Source: Gordonia alkanivorans NBRC 16433 (GTDB lineage: Bacteria; Actinomycetota; Actinomycetes; Mycobacteriales; Mycobacteriaceae). From it: a stretch of 64,000 nt of DNA. The notes beneath the pieces are model-generated. The model was not told where the DNA came from. It saw nothing but the letters and a program-made list of their open reading frames with translations, and made no database searches. A program made the translations under genes and the position numbers. Shown here in pieces: positions 8,499 to 16,424 of the stretch (position 1 is the stretch's first letter; each line of letters begins with the position of its first letter). Location of the stretch: positions 55,938 through 119,937 of the forward strand of contig NZ_BACI01000026.1 in the NCBI RefSeq assembly GCF_000225505.1. The letters run 5' to 3'.

Positions 8499-9251
8499 AT
8501 GGTTCTCGATGATCGCGTCGCGCTCGTGACCGGCGCCGGCCAGGGAATCGGCCGGGGTATCGCCCTCGCGCTGGCCGCCGCTGGTGCGACAGTGGCCGTC
8601 GTCGGTCGTACGCCGGGCACGATCGAGTCGGTGGCCGGGGAGATCGTCGCCCGTGGCGGCAGCGCCGCACCGTTCACCTGCGACGTCACCGACGAGAGTG
8701 CGGTCTCAGCGCTCGTGGCCGCGGTGGCCGGGGAGTTCGGCGGTGTCGACGTGCTGGTAAACAACGCGCAGACGCCGGCGCCGGGGACCCTCCTCGAGAT
8801 CGACGAGGCCACCTACCGGGCCGCCCTCGACTCGGGTCCGACGGCCACCTGGCGACTGATGCGCGACTGTCACCGGTATCTCTGCGGGGGCGGCGCGGTC
8901 GTCAATCTCGGTTCCGCCGCGGGTATCCGGTGGAATCCGTCGGGCACCGGCGCCTACGCGGCCGCGAAAGAGGCGGTGAGAGTGCTGACCCGAACCGCGG
9001 CCTGCGAGTGGGCGGCCGACGGTATCCGGGTCAATGCGATTCTCCCGCTGGCGAACTCGCAGACGATGGAGCAGTGGGCGCAGTTCGATCCGGAGGGTGC
9101 CGCAGAGTACCTGCAGACGGTGCCGCTGGGGCGTCTCGGTGATCCGGAGACCGACATCGGCCCGGCCGTGGTGTTCCTCTGCAGCGACGCCGCCCGGTAC
9201 ATCACCGGCCACACGCTCGCCGTCGACGGCGGGCAGGCGCTGGTTCGCTGA
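8499..9251 (+). CDS. Short-chain dehydrogenase/reductase
   Basis: A 250-residue classical SDR. The cofactor motif is TGAGQGIGRG near residue 11, then DVLVNNAQ (usually NNAG) and the catalytic set GSAAG (Ser), YAAAK (Tyr and Lys), with the C-terminus ITGHTLAVDGGQ. SDRs in steroid clusters act as hydroxysteroid or beta-hydroxyacyl-CoA dehydrogenases, and either is possible here. The ribosome site (GAGGAG) lies just before the ATG. It is divergent from the TetR gene across an operator and convergent with the IclR gene. Confidence 0.88.
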   Translation: MVLDDRVALVTGAGQGIGRGIALALAAAGATVAVVGRTPGTIESVAGEIVARGGSAAPFTCDVTDESAVSALVAAVAGEFGGVDVLVNNAQTPAPGTLLEIDEATYRAALDSGPTATWRLMRDCHRYLCGGGAVVNLGSAAGIRWNPSGTGAYAAAKEAVRVLTRTAACEWAADGIRVNAILPLANSQTMEQWAQFDPEGAAEYLQTVPLGRLGDPETDIGPAVVFLCSDAARYITGHTLAVDGGQALVR

Positions 9252-9264
9252 GGTCGGCCCCGGC

Positions 9265-10017
9265 TCAGCCGGCGCGCCGGACGGAACCGTTGTCGGACAG
9301 GGCCTGCCAGATCGCGTTCGCCGTCGCTCGGACAGGGGTTGCCAGAAGTGCGCCGTCGACCGTCTCGACCGGGCCGGTGACCGCGATCGCGCCGGCGCAG
9401 CTGCGCAGGTCGCCGATCGGTGCGGCCACACATGCCACGCCGAGGACGGCCTCGTCGCGCTCATAGGCTGTGCGGCGCTGACGTACGACGGCCATCTCGT
9501 TTCGCCGACGCGCCTCCTCGGCCGCCGAGGTCAGGACCTCGACTGTCGGCCTGCGACGCGCGGAACCGTTGTCGCAGAAGGCGAGCAGCGTCTTGCCCAG
9601 CGCCGTGCGTCCGGCGGGCTGCAGGCCCCCGATGTGCGTCGGCAGGGCGATGGGGCCGTATCCGACCTTGTCCAGGATTCGGACGTCGTTGCCCTCGAGC
9701 ACGCCGAGGTGGACGACGAGTCCGGTGGTCGCATACAGCTCGTGCAGGAACGGATGCGCGATCTCCTGGAGTCCTGAACGCCGTCGGGCCAGCGCGCCCC
9801 ACTCGAACAGTGACCGGCCGAGCGTGTAGGTCTGTCCGTGCCGTTCGACCCACCCCAGGTCGACGAGCTGGCAAAGGAGTCGATGCGCCGAGGATCGGGG
9901 GAGGTCCGTTCGATTCGACAGCTGTGAGAGTGTCAGCTCGCCGCCATCGCGGAACTCCTCGAGCAGGACCGCCGCACGGTCGATGACGGCGGGGGAGAAA
10001 TCGTCACTGTTGCGCAT
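9265..10017 (-). CDS. IclR-family transcriptional regulator 1
   Basis: A 250-residue regulator, start chosen at the ATG at 10017 (MRNSDDFSPAVIDRAAVLLEEF) because GGAGG stands 5 bases before it. The winged helix lies at about residues 10-70 (GELTLSQLSNRTDLPRSSAHRLLCQLVDLGWVERHG). The effector domain follows, with GLVVHLGVLEGNDV, QPAGRTALGKTLLAF and VACVAAPIGD. The IclR fold usually binds a small aromatic or acid metabolite. The upstream region holds a perfect ATTGATC-N4-GATCAAT palindrome at 10105. It is the first of three IclR genes in this cluster. Confidence 0.88.
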   Translation of the reverse strand: MRNSDDFSPAVIDRAAVLLEEFRDGGELTLSQLSNRTDLPRSSAHRLLCQLVDLGWVERHGQTYTLGRSLFEWGALARRRSGLQEIAHPFLHELYATTGLVVHLGVLEGNDVRILDKVGYGPIALPTHIGGLQPAGRTALGKTLLAFCDNGSARRRPTVEVLTSAAEEARRRNEMAVVRQRRTAYERDEAVLGVACVAAPIGDLRSCAGAIAVTGPVETVDGALLATPVRATANAIWQALSDNGSVRRAG

Positions 10018-10104
10018 GTGAACCTCCAGCGGGGCAGGCCGGGCGGTGGCCTGAGGGCGCTCGGTGGGGGCGCCCGGGGGACGGTCAGAGATCGATCGGG
10101 GCTC

Positions 10105-10122
10105 ATTGATCAAGCGATCAAT
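10105..10122. promoter_or_regulatory. Palindromic operator upstream of IclR gene 1
   Basis: The site is ATTGATC-AAGC-GATCAAT, an 18-base perfect palindrome 88 bases before the regulator start. It is the same sequence as the core of the site at 8455-8472 except for one loop base, so one protein probably binds both. Confidence 0.65.
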
Positions 10123-10236
10123 CAATAGGGAAAAGATAGCAGGACTGTGACGTGTGTCAAAGCCGTTTGCGCGAAAACGTCGAATCACAGCCGCGATGTG
10201 CATGGTGACCCGGTGGCGGGCTGTGGCAGCACGAAC

Positions 10237-10265
10237 CGCCCGGCGGCCTGATAGGCCGTCGGGCG
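10237..10265. terminator. Terminator hairpin downstream of IclR gene 2
   Basis: Arms of 12 bases (CGCCCGGCGGCC against GGCCGTCGGGCG, one mismatch) enclose a 5-base loop. It lies 15 bases beyond the stop of the minus-strand IclR gene at 10280. Confidence 0.6.
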
Positions 10266-10279
10266 AGGCGGGGTGTTCG

Positions 10280-10954
10280 CTAGGAGAGTGAGTGCACCAC
10301 GGCGCTCACGCCCCGGCGGAGCTCCTCGTCGGCGCTCGGATGGATGCGGGCGGCCGGGAAGGTCAGCGAGATCACCGCGACGCCCCCCGTGGACTCATGC
10401 GTCGCGCCCTGGCCGGCTACGTCGAATGTCGCTGCGAGACAGCGGATGTGTTCGCCGCTGTCGAGGGTGCGGTGGATGTCGTGGAACTGTGTCGGACCGC
10501 CGGCCTCATGCCGCGTCAGTGCCGCCCCCTCGGCCGTCTCACCCCGGCCGCGACGCTGGCCGACACGAGTGTCCAGGTTGGCGGCCGCCCACCGTCCGCC
10601 GATCTTCTCCAGCAACAGGACATCCTCGCTCGCGGCGACGGCCACGTGAACCGCGCCCCGTGTCCGACGGTAGAGCTGGTAGGCGACGGGCTGCGCCGCT
10701 TGGTGGACGCGGTCGTGTACCTGGGCGATCGAGCCCAACTCGGCCATCTTGGGGCCGAGGAGGTAGGTCGTGCCCTCGCGACGGATCCAGCCCACGGCCA
10801 CCAGTTGCGTCAGCATCCGATGCGTGGTCGAGCGCGGAAAGCCGGTGCGTTCGGCGAGCTCGGTCAGCGTGAGACCTTCGCGATGCCGGAACGGCTCGAG
10901 CAGGAGGAGTGCGCGTCCGAGGACGGAGGGGGTCTGGCCGACTGGGGTGGTCAC
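10280..10954 (-). CDS. IclR-family transcriptional regulator 2
   Basis: A 224-residue regulator read from the GTG at 10954 (VTTPVGQTPSVLGRALLLLEPF). GGAGG stands 4 bases upstream, and the longer ATG at 11011 would place the start inside a palindromic operator. The winged helix reads GLTLTELAERTGFPRSTTHRMLTQLVAVGWIRREG, followed by an effector domain with GAVHVAVAASEDVLLLEKIGG and the RGETAEGAALTRHEAG segment. The C-terminal half is shorter than in regulator 1. It probably controls the neighbouring hsaC-hsaA genes or itself. Confidence 0.82.
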   Translation of the reverse strand: MTTPVGQTPSVLGRALLLLEPFRHREGLTLTELAERTGFPRSTTHRMLTQLVAVGWIRREGTTYLLGPKMAELGSIAQVHDRVHQAAQPVAYQLYRRTRGAVHVAVAASEDVLLLEKIGGRWAAANLDTRVGQRRGRGETAEGAALTRHEAGGPTQFHDIHRTLDSGEHIRCLAATFDVAGQGATHESTGGVAVISLTFPAARIHPSADEELRRGVSAVVHSLS

Positions 10955-10994
10955 GATGCCTCCGACTATCAGCCCAGGTTCTCGGCCCGCGCTG

Positions 10995-11016
10995 ATTGAT
11001 TGATCGATCATTCAAT
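10995..11016. promoter_or_regulatory. Near-perfect palindrome upstream of IclR gene 2
   Basis: Arms of 11 bases, ATTGATTGATC and GATCATTCAAT, abut with one mismatch. The central TGATCGATCA and outer ATTGA/TCAAT elements are those of the operators at 8452 and 10105, but the half-sites are packed without a spacer. This may be a variant site of the same regulator with different affinity. Confidence 0.55.
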
Positions 11017-11070
11017 GCGATGCTATCGCGCCCGGCGCGCGCAGGGAAGACGCTCGGGGACAAAAACGAC

Positions 11071-11102
11071 GGAGCACCGCGACGACGTCGTCGCGGTGCT
11101 CC
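11071..11102. terminator. Terminator palindrome downstream of hsaC
   Basis: A 32-base perfect palindrome with arms GGAGCACCGCGACGAC and GTCGTCGCGGTGCTCC. It lies 35 bases after the hsaC stop on the minus strand and before the IclR gene 2 promoter, so it should end the hsaA-hsaC transcript. Confidence 0.7.
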
Positions 11103-11136
11103 TCTGTGTGGCCGAGAGGCCGAGTGGTCGGGATGC

Positions 11137-12060
11137 TCAGCCCTCGCCGACCGGGATGAACGCCTTCAACGGCTCCGAGCCGCTCTGATCATGGCCCCAG
11201 TAGGCGTCGGCGGTGATCTCCTCGGAGGTGTAGTGCCGCTCGTCGACGAGCATTCCCTCCGTGCCGAACTCCAGGTCCCAGCCGCCGGGGGCCCGGACAT
11301 AGAATGAGATCATCTTGTCGTTGGTGTGCCGGCCCAGCGTCGACGAGATCGAGAACTTCTGCTGGTTCACCCGGTCGAGTGCCTGACCGACCGCGTCGAG
11401 GGTGTCCACCTCGGTCATCAGGTGCACCAGGCCGGGCTCCTCGGTCGGCGGGGCCGGGCACAGCGCGAGGCTGTGGTGCCGCTCGTTGATGCCGAGGAAG
11501 CGGACGCGGGCCAGGCCCTCTTCGTCGAGCCTGATGGAGCCGCGCGGCAGGAAGCCGAGCACCTGGGTGTAGAAGTCGTACGACTCGGCGAACTGGGCGC
11601 TCGGGAGCACCACGTGTCCCAGTCCGAGGCCGCCGGTGACCCAGCGTCCGCCGAAGGGCGTCACGACGGGGCTGTGGTCGAGCACCGGACCGTAGAAGAC
11701 CTCGAGCCGGGTTCCGGCCGGATCGTCGAAGGCGATGGCGCCCTCGGCGTCGATGTAGCCGGCTTCCTTGCGGGACATCACCGTGACGGCGACGCCGGCG
11801 GCCTCCACTGCCTGACGGACGCGTTCGAGTGCGAACTCGTCACGCACCTCCCAGCCGACGGCCAGTGCCTTGTCGGAATCGCCGGGCAGTACGGCGATCC
11901 GCGAACGACGCTCGTCGATCCGCGCGTACAGTGCGTCGGCTTCGGGGCCGCTGCCCACGGCCATGCCCAGGCCGTCGATCAGCAGCTCGCGCCAGCGCGC
12001 GACATCGGTGCTCTGGACTCGCAGGAAGCCGAGTCCGCGTAGTTCTGTCATCGTTGTCAT
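11137..12060 (-). CDS. hsaC: Extradiol dioxygenase HsaC (3,4-DHSA 4,5-dioxygenase type)
   Basis: A 307-residue type I extradiol dioxygenase with two vicinal-oxygen-chelate domains. The Fe(II) ligands are His149 (GLGHVVLP), His213 (GLVHLMTEV) and Glu264 (WDLEFGTEG), with the second-shell His195 (NERHHSLAL), His245 and Tyr254. In steroid breakdown HsaC opens the catechol ring of 3,4-DHSA next to the diol. A 2,3-dihydroxybiphenyl dioxygenase is the alternative, but the adjoining hsaA, with hsaB, hsaD, kshA and kstD nearby, supports the steroid role. It follows hsaA by 20 bases in one operon. The start could also be the ATG three codons later (MTELRGLGF). Confidence 0.92.
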   Translation of the reverse strand: MTTMTELRGLGFLRVQSTDVARWRELLIDGLGMAVGSGPEADALYARIDERRSRIAVLPGDSDKALAVGWEVRDEFALERVRQAVEAAGVAVTVMSRKEAGYIDAEGAIAFDDPAGTRLEVFYGPVLDHSPVVTPFGGRWVTGGLGLGHVVLPSAQFAESYDFYTQVLGFLPRGSIRLDEEGLARVRFLGINERHHSLALCPAPPTEEPGLVHLMTEVDTLDAVGQALDRVNQQKFSISSTLGRHTNDKMISFYVRAPGGWDLEFGTEGMLVDERHYTSEEITADAYWGHDQSGSEPLKAFIPVGEG

Positions 12061-12080
12061 CCTCGAGAAGTGTTGTCGGG

Positions 12081-13253
12081 TCAGATCATCGCGCGGTAGG
12101 CGCCCTGCGGGTCGCCACCGAGTTGGGTGAGGGCGGCCGAGTGGTAGATCAGTCCGGGGACGTGGATCGCGTGGGTCAGGCCGACGTGCGCGTCACGCCA
12201 GAAGCGCTGCATCGGGGTGTTGAGATGAGCCGCTGCGCCGCCGGCGCGGGCGAAGATCTCGTCCATCGCCCTGGTTGCGCGCCACGCGGCCGACACCTGC
12301 GTCCGGCGCCCCTCGGCCCGCTCGGCGAAGCTGATCTCCACGCCCTTCTCGGTCTTGTCCCAGAACCGGTCGACCATCTCCAGCAGGGAGACCCGCGACG
12401 CGGAGATCTCCGCTGCGGCCTCACTGATGGCGAACAGGACGTAGGGGTCCTCCTTGATCGGGATGCCGCTGACCTGGACGCGCTCCTTCTGGGCCGCGAC
12501 GTAGCAGGCGAGTGCGCCCTCGGTCATGCCGATGAGTGCGGAGGTGATGCCCAGCGGGAAGATGTAGGAGAACGGGAACTTGTAGAGGGTCTCGTCACGT
12601 CCGGCGTGCTTCCAGCCCTGACCGCTCAGGACGATTTCCGCGTCGATGGTGCGGTAGGTGGGGATGAAGGCGTCCTTGACGATCAGGTCCTTGGAGCCGG
12701 TGCCGCGGAGTCCCACGACATTCCAGCTGTCGGCGTCGATCTCGTAGTCCGAACGCGGCAGCACGACGTGGAGGATCTGACCGGTGCGGTTGCCGTCCTT
12801 GTCGCCCACCGCGGCACCGATCATGACCCAGCCGCAGTGGTCGGTGCCCGAGGAGAAGGACCAGCGACCGTTGAGGACGTAGCCGCCGTCGGTCGGCACG
12901 GCCACACCCATCGGTGCGTACGGGGAGGCCATCCACATGTCGTTGTCGGCGCCCCAGATCTCGTTCTGCGCCTTGTCGTCGAAGGCGGCGAGTGCCCACG
13001 GGTGGACGCCGACGATGCCGGCGACCCAGCCGGTCGCGCCGTCGAGTGCCGCTGTGGCCATGACGGTCTCGGCGAACTCGCGAGGGTGCGATTCGAAGCC
13101 GCCGTACTCCTTCGGCTGCAACATCCGGATGACCCCCGAGTCGCGCAGGCTCTTCGCCGACGCATCGGTCAGACGCATCAGCGTCTCGCCCTCAGCGGCA
13201 TCCGCGCGGATCTCGTCCGCGTGCTGCATGATTCTGTCCAATACCTGGCCCAT
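12081..13253 (-). CDS. hsaA: 3-HSA hydroxylase, oxygenase component HsaA
   Basis: A 390-residue flavin-dependent monooxygenase with the acyl-CoA dehydrogenase fold. It opens with LDRIMQHADEIRADAAEGE, and then shows KEYGGFESHPREFAETVMATAALDGATGWVAG and GRWSFSSGTDHCGWVMIGA, hallmarks of the HsaA/HpaH-type two-component hydroxylases. It uses reduced flavin from HsaB (15739) to hydroxylate 3-HSA to the catechol that HsaC cleaves. The ribosome site is a purine-rich AGGAAGG before the ATG. It leads the hsaA-hsaC operon and is divergent from the SnoaL-like gene at 13494 with a candidate operator between. Confidence 0.92.
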   Translation of the reverse strand: MGQVLDRIMQHADEIRADAAEGETLMRLTDASAKSLRDSGVIRMLQPKEYGGFESHPREFAETVMATAALDGATGWVAGIVGVHPWALAAFDDKAQNEIWGADNDMWMASPYAPMGVAVPTDGGYVLNGRWSFSSGTDHCGWVMIGAAVGDKDGNRTGQILHVVLPRSDYEIDADSWNVVGLRGTGSKDLIVKDAFIPTYRTIDAEIVLSGQGWKHAGRDETLYKFPFSYIFPLGITSALIGMTEGALACYVAAQKERVQVSGIPIKEDPYVLFAISEAAAEISASRVSLLEMVDRFWDKTEKGVEISFAERAEGRRTQVSAAWRATRAMDEIFARAGGAAAHLNTPMQRFWRDAHVGLTHAIHVPGLIYHSAALTQLGGDPQGAYRAMI

Positions 13254-13383
13254 GATGTGACCCTTCCTCGGGACGGCCTCGAGACGGCCGGAGACTTCCG
13301 TGTTCTTCCGAACGCACCCGCCTGGTCGGTGCAGGTGTGATGCGTCCTACATTCGCAGTGAGTGTGCGCTCGGCGCACGGGAG

Positions 13384-13400
13384 TTTCAGTTGAACGGGAC
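13384..13400. promoter_or_regulatory. Candidate IclR-type operator between hsaA and the SnoaL-like gene
   Basis: The sequence around TTTCAGTTGAACGGGAC has half-sites GTTTC(A) and (C)GGGAC. Its 18-base form (13383-13400) matches the reverse complement of the site at 16365-16382, between hsaB and hsaD, at 14 of 18 positions. A related 17-base site lies before hsaE at 25568. The shared pattern GTYYCR-N6-YGGRAC suggests one regulator for the divergent hsa promoters. Confidence 0.45.
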
Positions 13401-13493
13401 AGCGGTGGTGGCCTCGGCCGGGTAGTCGGTAGGAAAGTGGTTGAACGGCCACCGCTTCCGACACCACAGGTCGTCTCGGAGAAGGGATCGCAG

Positions 13494-13979
13494 ATGACAG
13501 ACATCCAGGAGAAGCTCGACGCTCTGCTCGACCGGGTTCGGGTCCTCGAGGACAGAGCAGCCATCGGTGACGTGCTGAGTGCCTACGGCCCGGCCGTCGA
13601 CGCGGGCGATGCCGAGGCGGTGGGCAGGCTGTGGGCGCCGGATGCCGTGTACGACCTCGACATCGGCGTCATGAACGGGCGGGCGGCGATCACCGAGATG
13701 GTGCGGACCTCACCCCACCAGGACTACATCCACGGTGGATGCGGACATCTGTTGGACCCCATCAACATCCGCCTCGACGGTGACACCGCGGTGGCGACCT
13801 GCCACTCCCTTCTCGTGCGCCGCAACACCGACGAGGATTCGTTCCGGGTGTGGCGCGCGAGCGCCAACCGTTTCGAGCTCGCGCGCATCGACGGGGAGTG
13901 GAAGATCACGCGTCGGACCGCCCGGCTGCTCGACGGCAGTGCCGACGCGCGCGAACTGCTCGGGCGCGCGTCGGACTGA
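13494..13979 (+). CDS. SnoaL-like polyketide-cyclase/dehydratase fold protein 1
   Basis: A 161-residue protein beginning MTDIQEKLDALLDRVRVLED. It has the SnoaL/NTF2 cone fold pattern: RAAIGDVLSAYGPAVDAGDAEAVGRLWAPDAVYDLD at the start, GRAAITEMVRT, then GCGHLLDPINIRLDGDTAVATCHSLLV and WKITRRTARLLDG. Proteins of this fold in steroid and bile-acid clusters act as dehydratases of hydroxysteroids or as ketosteroid isomerases. The Tyr-Asp-His set of the active pocket is plausible here but not proven. It is divergent from hsaA and convergent with the OYE gene that ends at 13996. Confidence 0.75.
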   Translation: MTDIQEKLDALLDRVRVLEDRAAIGDVLSAYGPAVDAGDAEAVGRLWAPDAVYDLDIGVMNGRAAITEMVRTSPHQDYIHGGCGHLLDPINIRLDGDTAVATCHSLLVRRNTDEDSFRVWRASANRFELARIDGEWKITRRTARLLDGSADARELLGRASD

Positions 13980-13995
13980 ACCGGCGGAAGGCGTC

Positions 13996-15195
13996 TCAGA
14001 CCAGGCTGCCCTCGTGGACCGCACGATCGAACGCGGTCAGCGGGGCGCCGGTCCGCAGAGCGGTTGCCAGCCCCGGGTTGGCCAGGTGCAGTCGGCCGAT
14101 CGCGATCAGATCGAACTCGCCGGATGCGATGCGGTCGTCCACCTCGCCGATGTTGTCCACCAGCGGCGCCGCACCCTCGATACGGCTGTCGCGCATGGGC
14201 TTACCGAGTCCCACGCTGCCCACGGCCATGACGCGAGCGCCGGTGAGCATCTTCGCCCAGCCCGCCAGGGACAGGTCGCTGCCCTCGAAGGCCGGCAGGT
14301 CGAATCGTCGGATGCTGGCGTCGAAGACGTCCACCCCGGCGTCGGCGAGCGTCCCGAGGATCACCCCGAGTTCATCGGGGGTTTCTGCGATGCGGGCGGT
14401 GTAGTCCTGCTGTTTGTGCTGGGAGAAGCGGAAGAAGATCGGTAGGTCGGGCCCGATCTCCGCGCGGATCGCCTTGACCACTTCGGCGGGGAAGAGGGTA
14501 CGCGCGTGCAGGTCTCGTCCCCAGCGGTCATTGCGACGGTTGGTGTCGGCCCACAGGAATGCGTCGAGCAGATAACCGTGACCGCCATGCAGTGCGATAC
14601 CGTCGAAGCCGACCTCGACCGCGTTCGCGGCCGCTGACACGAAAGCGTCGATGACATCGTCGATGTCGCGCTCGGTCATGGGCGGGGTCTCCGGCAGCGA
14701 GCGTGCCACGTAGTCATCGGAGTACGAGGTGACCCCGGGGGTGCCCCACCGGCCCGAGGGTCGCATCGGGCGGATCGCCGGGTCGACCTCACACATCGCG
14801 CCCCACAGCGGTCCCACGTGCCAGAGTTGCGGGACGATGCGCCCGCCTGCTGCGTGCACCTCGTCGACGACGGTTCGCCAGCCGGTCAGGGCGGCGTCGC
14901 CGTACATCCGCGGGACCGCCGGATTGTCCACCGCCGCCACGTGATCGATCGCCACGCCTTCGGTGACGATCAGACCGGTGCCGCCGGCGGCGCGTCGTGC
15001 GTAGTAGTGCGCGACGTCGGAGCCGGGGACACCGCCGGGGGAGGAGGACCGGGTCATCGCCGACATCGCGATCCGGTTGGGCAGCTCCATTCCCCGAATG
15101 CGCAGCGGCTCGAAGAGAGCGGAGGGGTTGTCGGGTGGCGCAGTGTGCTCGTCGGACGCGGGAAGACCGTCGGATACCGAAGGATTCTCAGACAC
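13996..15195 (-). CDS. NADH:flavin oxidoreductase (OYE family) of the hsaB operon
   Basis: A 399-residue OYE-type ene-reductase. Visible motifs are LFEPLRIRGMELPNRIAMSAMTRSSS near the N-terminus, GTGLIVTEGVAID, RIVPQLWHVGP, the catalytic region LHGGHGYLLDAFLW, NRRNDRWGRDLHARTLF and the C-terminal FDLIAIGRLHLANP. The MTRS motif places it with the classic OYE/12-oxophytodienoate reductase group and not with the YqjM group of the enzyme at 3602. Its start overlaps the SnoaL-like gene by 8 bases, so it is translated with hsaB. A role in reducing an enone made after dehydration of a hydroxysteroid is a reasonable inference. Confidence 0.88.
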   Translation of the reverse strand: MSENPSVSDGLPASDEHTAPPDNPSALFEPLRIRGMELPNRIAMSAMTRSSSPGGVPGSDVAHYYARRAAGGTGLIVTEGVAIDHVAAVDNPAVPRMYGDAALTGWRTVVDEVHAAGGRIVPQLWHVGPLWGAMCEVDPAIRPMRPSGRWGTPGVTSYSDDYVARSLPETPPMTERDIDDVIDAFVSAAANAVEVGFDGIALHGGHGYLLDAFLWADTNRRNDRWGRDLHARTLFPAEVVKAIRAEIGPDLPIFFRFSQHKQQDYTARIAETPDELGVILGTLADAGVDVFDASIRRFDLPAFEGSDLSLAGWAKMLTGARVMAVGSVGLGKPMRDSRIEGAAPLVDNIGEVDDRIASGEFDLIAIGRLHLANPGLATALRTGAPLTAFDRAVHEGSLV

Positions 15196-15742
15196 GGGCG
15201 ATCACAGCGCTTTCAGGAAACGGAAGAAGTGGGGGGGAGGAGTCCACGCGCAGGCGGGTGAGCTTTCGGTAGCTGATCAGCCACTGGCCGTTCACCTTTC
15301 GATACTCCTCGTGGTAGTGGCCGAAGCCGCGCAGATGGTACTCGCCGGCGTCGTCGGACCACCAGAGGTTGTCTTCCATCGCCCAGATGCCGCGCGCGGT
15401 GGTGGGCGAGGTGAGCACGATCTCGGGACTGTGCCCGTGATGAGCGGTGGTCACGGGGACCGGACCGTCGAGCAACGCGCGGATGGTCGACGCCAGCTTC
15501 TCCTTGCCCACCACGCGATTGGACTCGCCGTCGGTACGCGGCTGCTTGTCATCGGGTAGGCCGCCCCACGTCTCGCTGATGACGTCGTCGGTGTGCAGGC
15601 CGGCGTAGAGATGCCACTGCTTGGTGTCCATGCAACGCAGACGGACGGCGAAGACCCGTTTGATCTCCTCGATGGCGAGGAGCGCCTCGGCGGCGGACAT
15701 GCCGTCCGGGATCCCGACGGACACGGCGTCGGTCTCGCTCAT
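15188..15742 (-). CDS. SnoaL-like fold protein 2 (candidate hydroxysteroid dehydratase)
   Basis: A 184-residue protein whose ATG at 15742 overlaps the hsaB stop (ATGA), a clear sign of coupled translation. It has the SnoaL/NTF2 pattern: EALLAIEEIKRVFAVRLRCMDTKQWHLYAGLHTDDVISETWGG, VTTAHHGHSPEIVL and RGIWAMEDNLWW followed by LRGFGHYHEEYRKVNGQWLISYRKLTRLRVD. The His-Gly-His and Trp-rich pocket recalls bile-acid 7-alpha-dehydratases (BaiE/Hsh2 type), but I cannot test this. It sits between hsaB and an OYE reductase in one operon, which fits a dehydrate-then-reduce step. Confidence 0.78.
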   Translation of the reverse strand: MSETDAVSVGIPDGMSAAEALLAIEEIKRVFAVRLRCMDTKQWHLYAGLHTDDVISETWGGLPDDKQPRTDGESNRVVGKEKLASTIRALLDGPVPVTTAHHGHSPEIVLTSPTTARGIWAMEDNLWWSDDAGEYHLRGFGHYHEEYRKVNGQWLISYRKLTRLRVDSSPPLLPFPESAVIARV

Positions 15743-16242
15743 GCGGTGAGCCGATCGGCGGGGGAGTCGATCCCGAGCTTGCCGCGGAAGAAGAGGAGGG
15801 GGCGTTCCTCGCTGGGCGTCTCGAGTTCCAGCACCCGGCCGATCACCACGTCGTGGTCGCCTGCGGTGTGGACATCGTGGATGTCGGCGTGCACGCGCAT
15901 CAGCACATCGGGCAACGACGGCGTCGACCAGTTGGACAGCTCCCAGTCCAGGCCGTCGAACTTGCGCCCGTCGCGGGAGCCGAACCGCGAACAGATGTCG
16001 GCCTGGTTCTCGTGCAGCACGTTCACCGTGAAGCGTCCGGCCCGCAGGATGCGCGGCCACGACCGGCCGCGGTGATCGGCACAGAACAGGACCATCGGCG
16101 GCTCCAGCGACACCGAGGCGAAGGACTGGCAGACGAAACCGGCGGGTCCGGAGTCGTCGAGCCCGGTCACCACGGTCACCCCGCTCGCGAACTGACCAAG
16201 CGCCTTACGCATATCAGTCTGGGACATCGCTTCGATCGACAT
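15739..16242 (-). CDS. hsaB: Flavin reductase HsaB
   Basis: A 167-residue flavin reductase of the HpaC/HsaB type. It shows FASGVTVVTGLDDSGPAGFVCQSFASVSLEPPMVLFCAD, WPRILRAGRFTVNVL and HDVVIGRVLELE. It supplies reduced FMN or FAD to HsaA from NADH. It is the first gene of an operon with the SnoaL-like and OYE genes (both junctions overlap) and is divergent from hsaD. The intergenic region has candidate operators at 16337 and 16365. Confidence 0.9.
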   Translation of the reverse strand: MSIEAMSQTDMRKALGQFASGVTVVTGLDDSGPAGFVCQSFASVSLEPPMVLFCADHRGRSWPRILRAGRFTVNVLHENQADICSRFGSRDGRKFDGLDWELSNWSTPSLPDVLMRVHADIHDVHTAGDHDVVIGRVLELETPSEERPLLFFRGKLGIDSPADRLTA

Positions 16243-16336
16243 CGTGCACCTTTCCGTTTGTCCGCCGTCGCCGAGAGGCCGGCTCCATCCACCGGGCCAG
16301 CGTAGGGTCCGCGGGCGTTCGCGCCCAGCACGCTTT

Positions 16337-16382
16337 CGTTCAGTGGGAAACCGACACGGCCGGTGTTCCGCTCAACTGGAGC
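16337..16382. promoter_or_regulatory. Candidate operators between hsaB and hsaD
   Basis: Two related sites are visible. One is CGTTCAGTGGGAAACC at 16337-16352. The other is GTTCCGCTCAACTGGAGC at 16365-16382, an imperfect palindrome of GTTCCR-N6-YGGARC form. The second matches the site at 13383-13400 in reverse orientation. They lie 42-106 bases from the two divergent starts, where a regulator could act on both hsaB and hsaD. Confidence 0.45.
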
Positions 16383-16424
16383 GGTGCTGCACGACGGGGC
16401 GCAGCACTGGCAGCCTCACCGTTC

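Noticed and set aside
11829..13340. A 503-codon open frame opposite hsaA
   Set aside because: It is antisense to a well-supported enzyme and shows no conserved domain.
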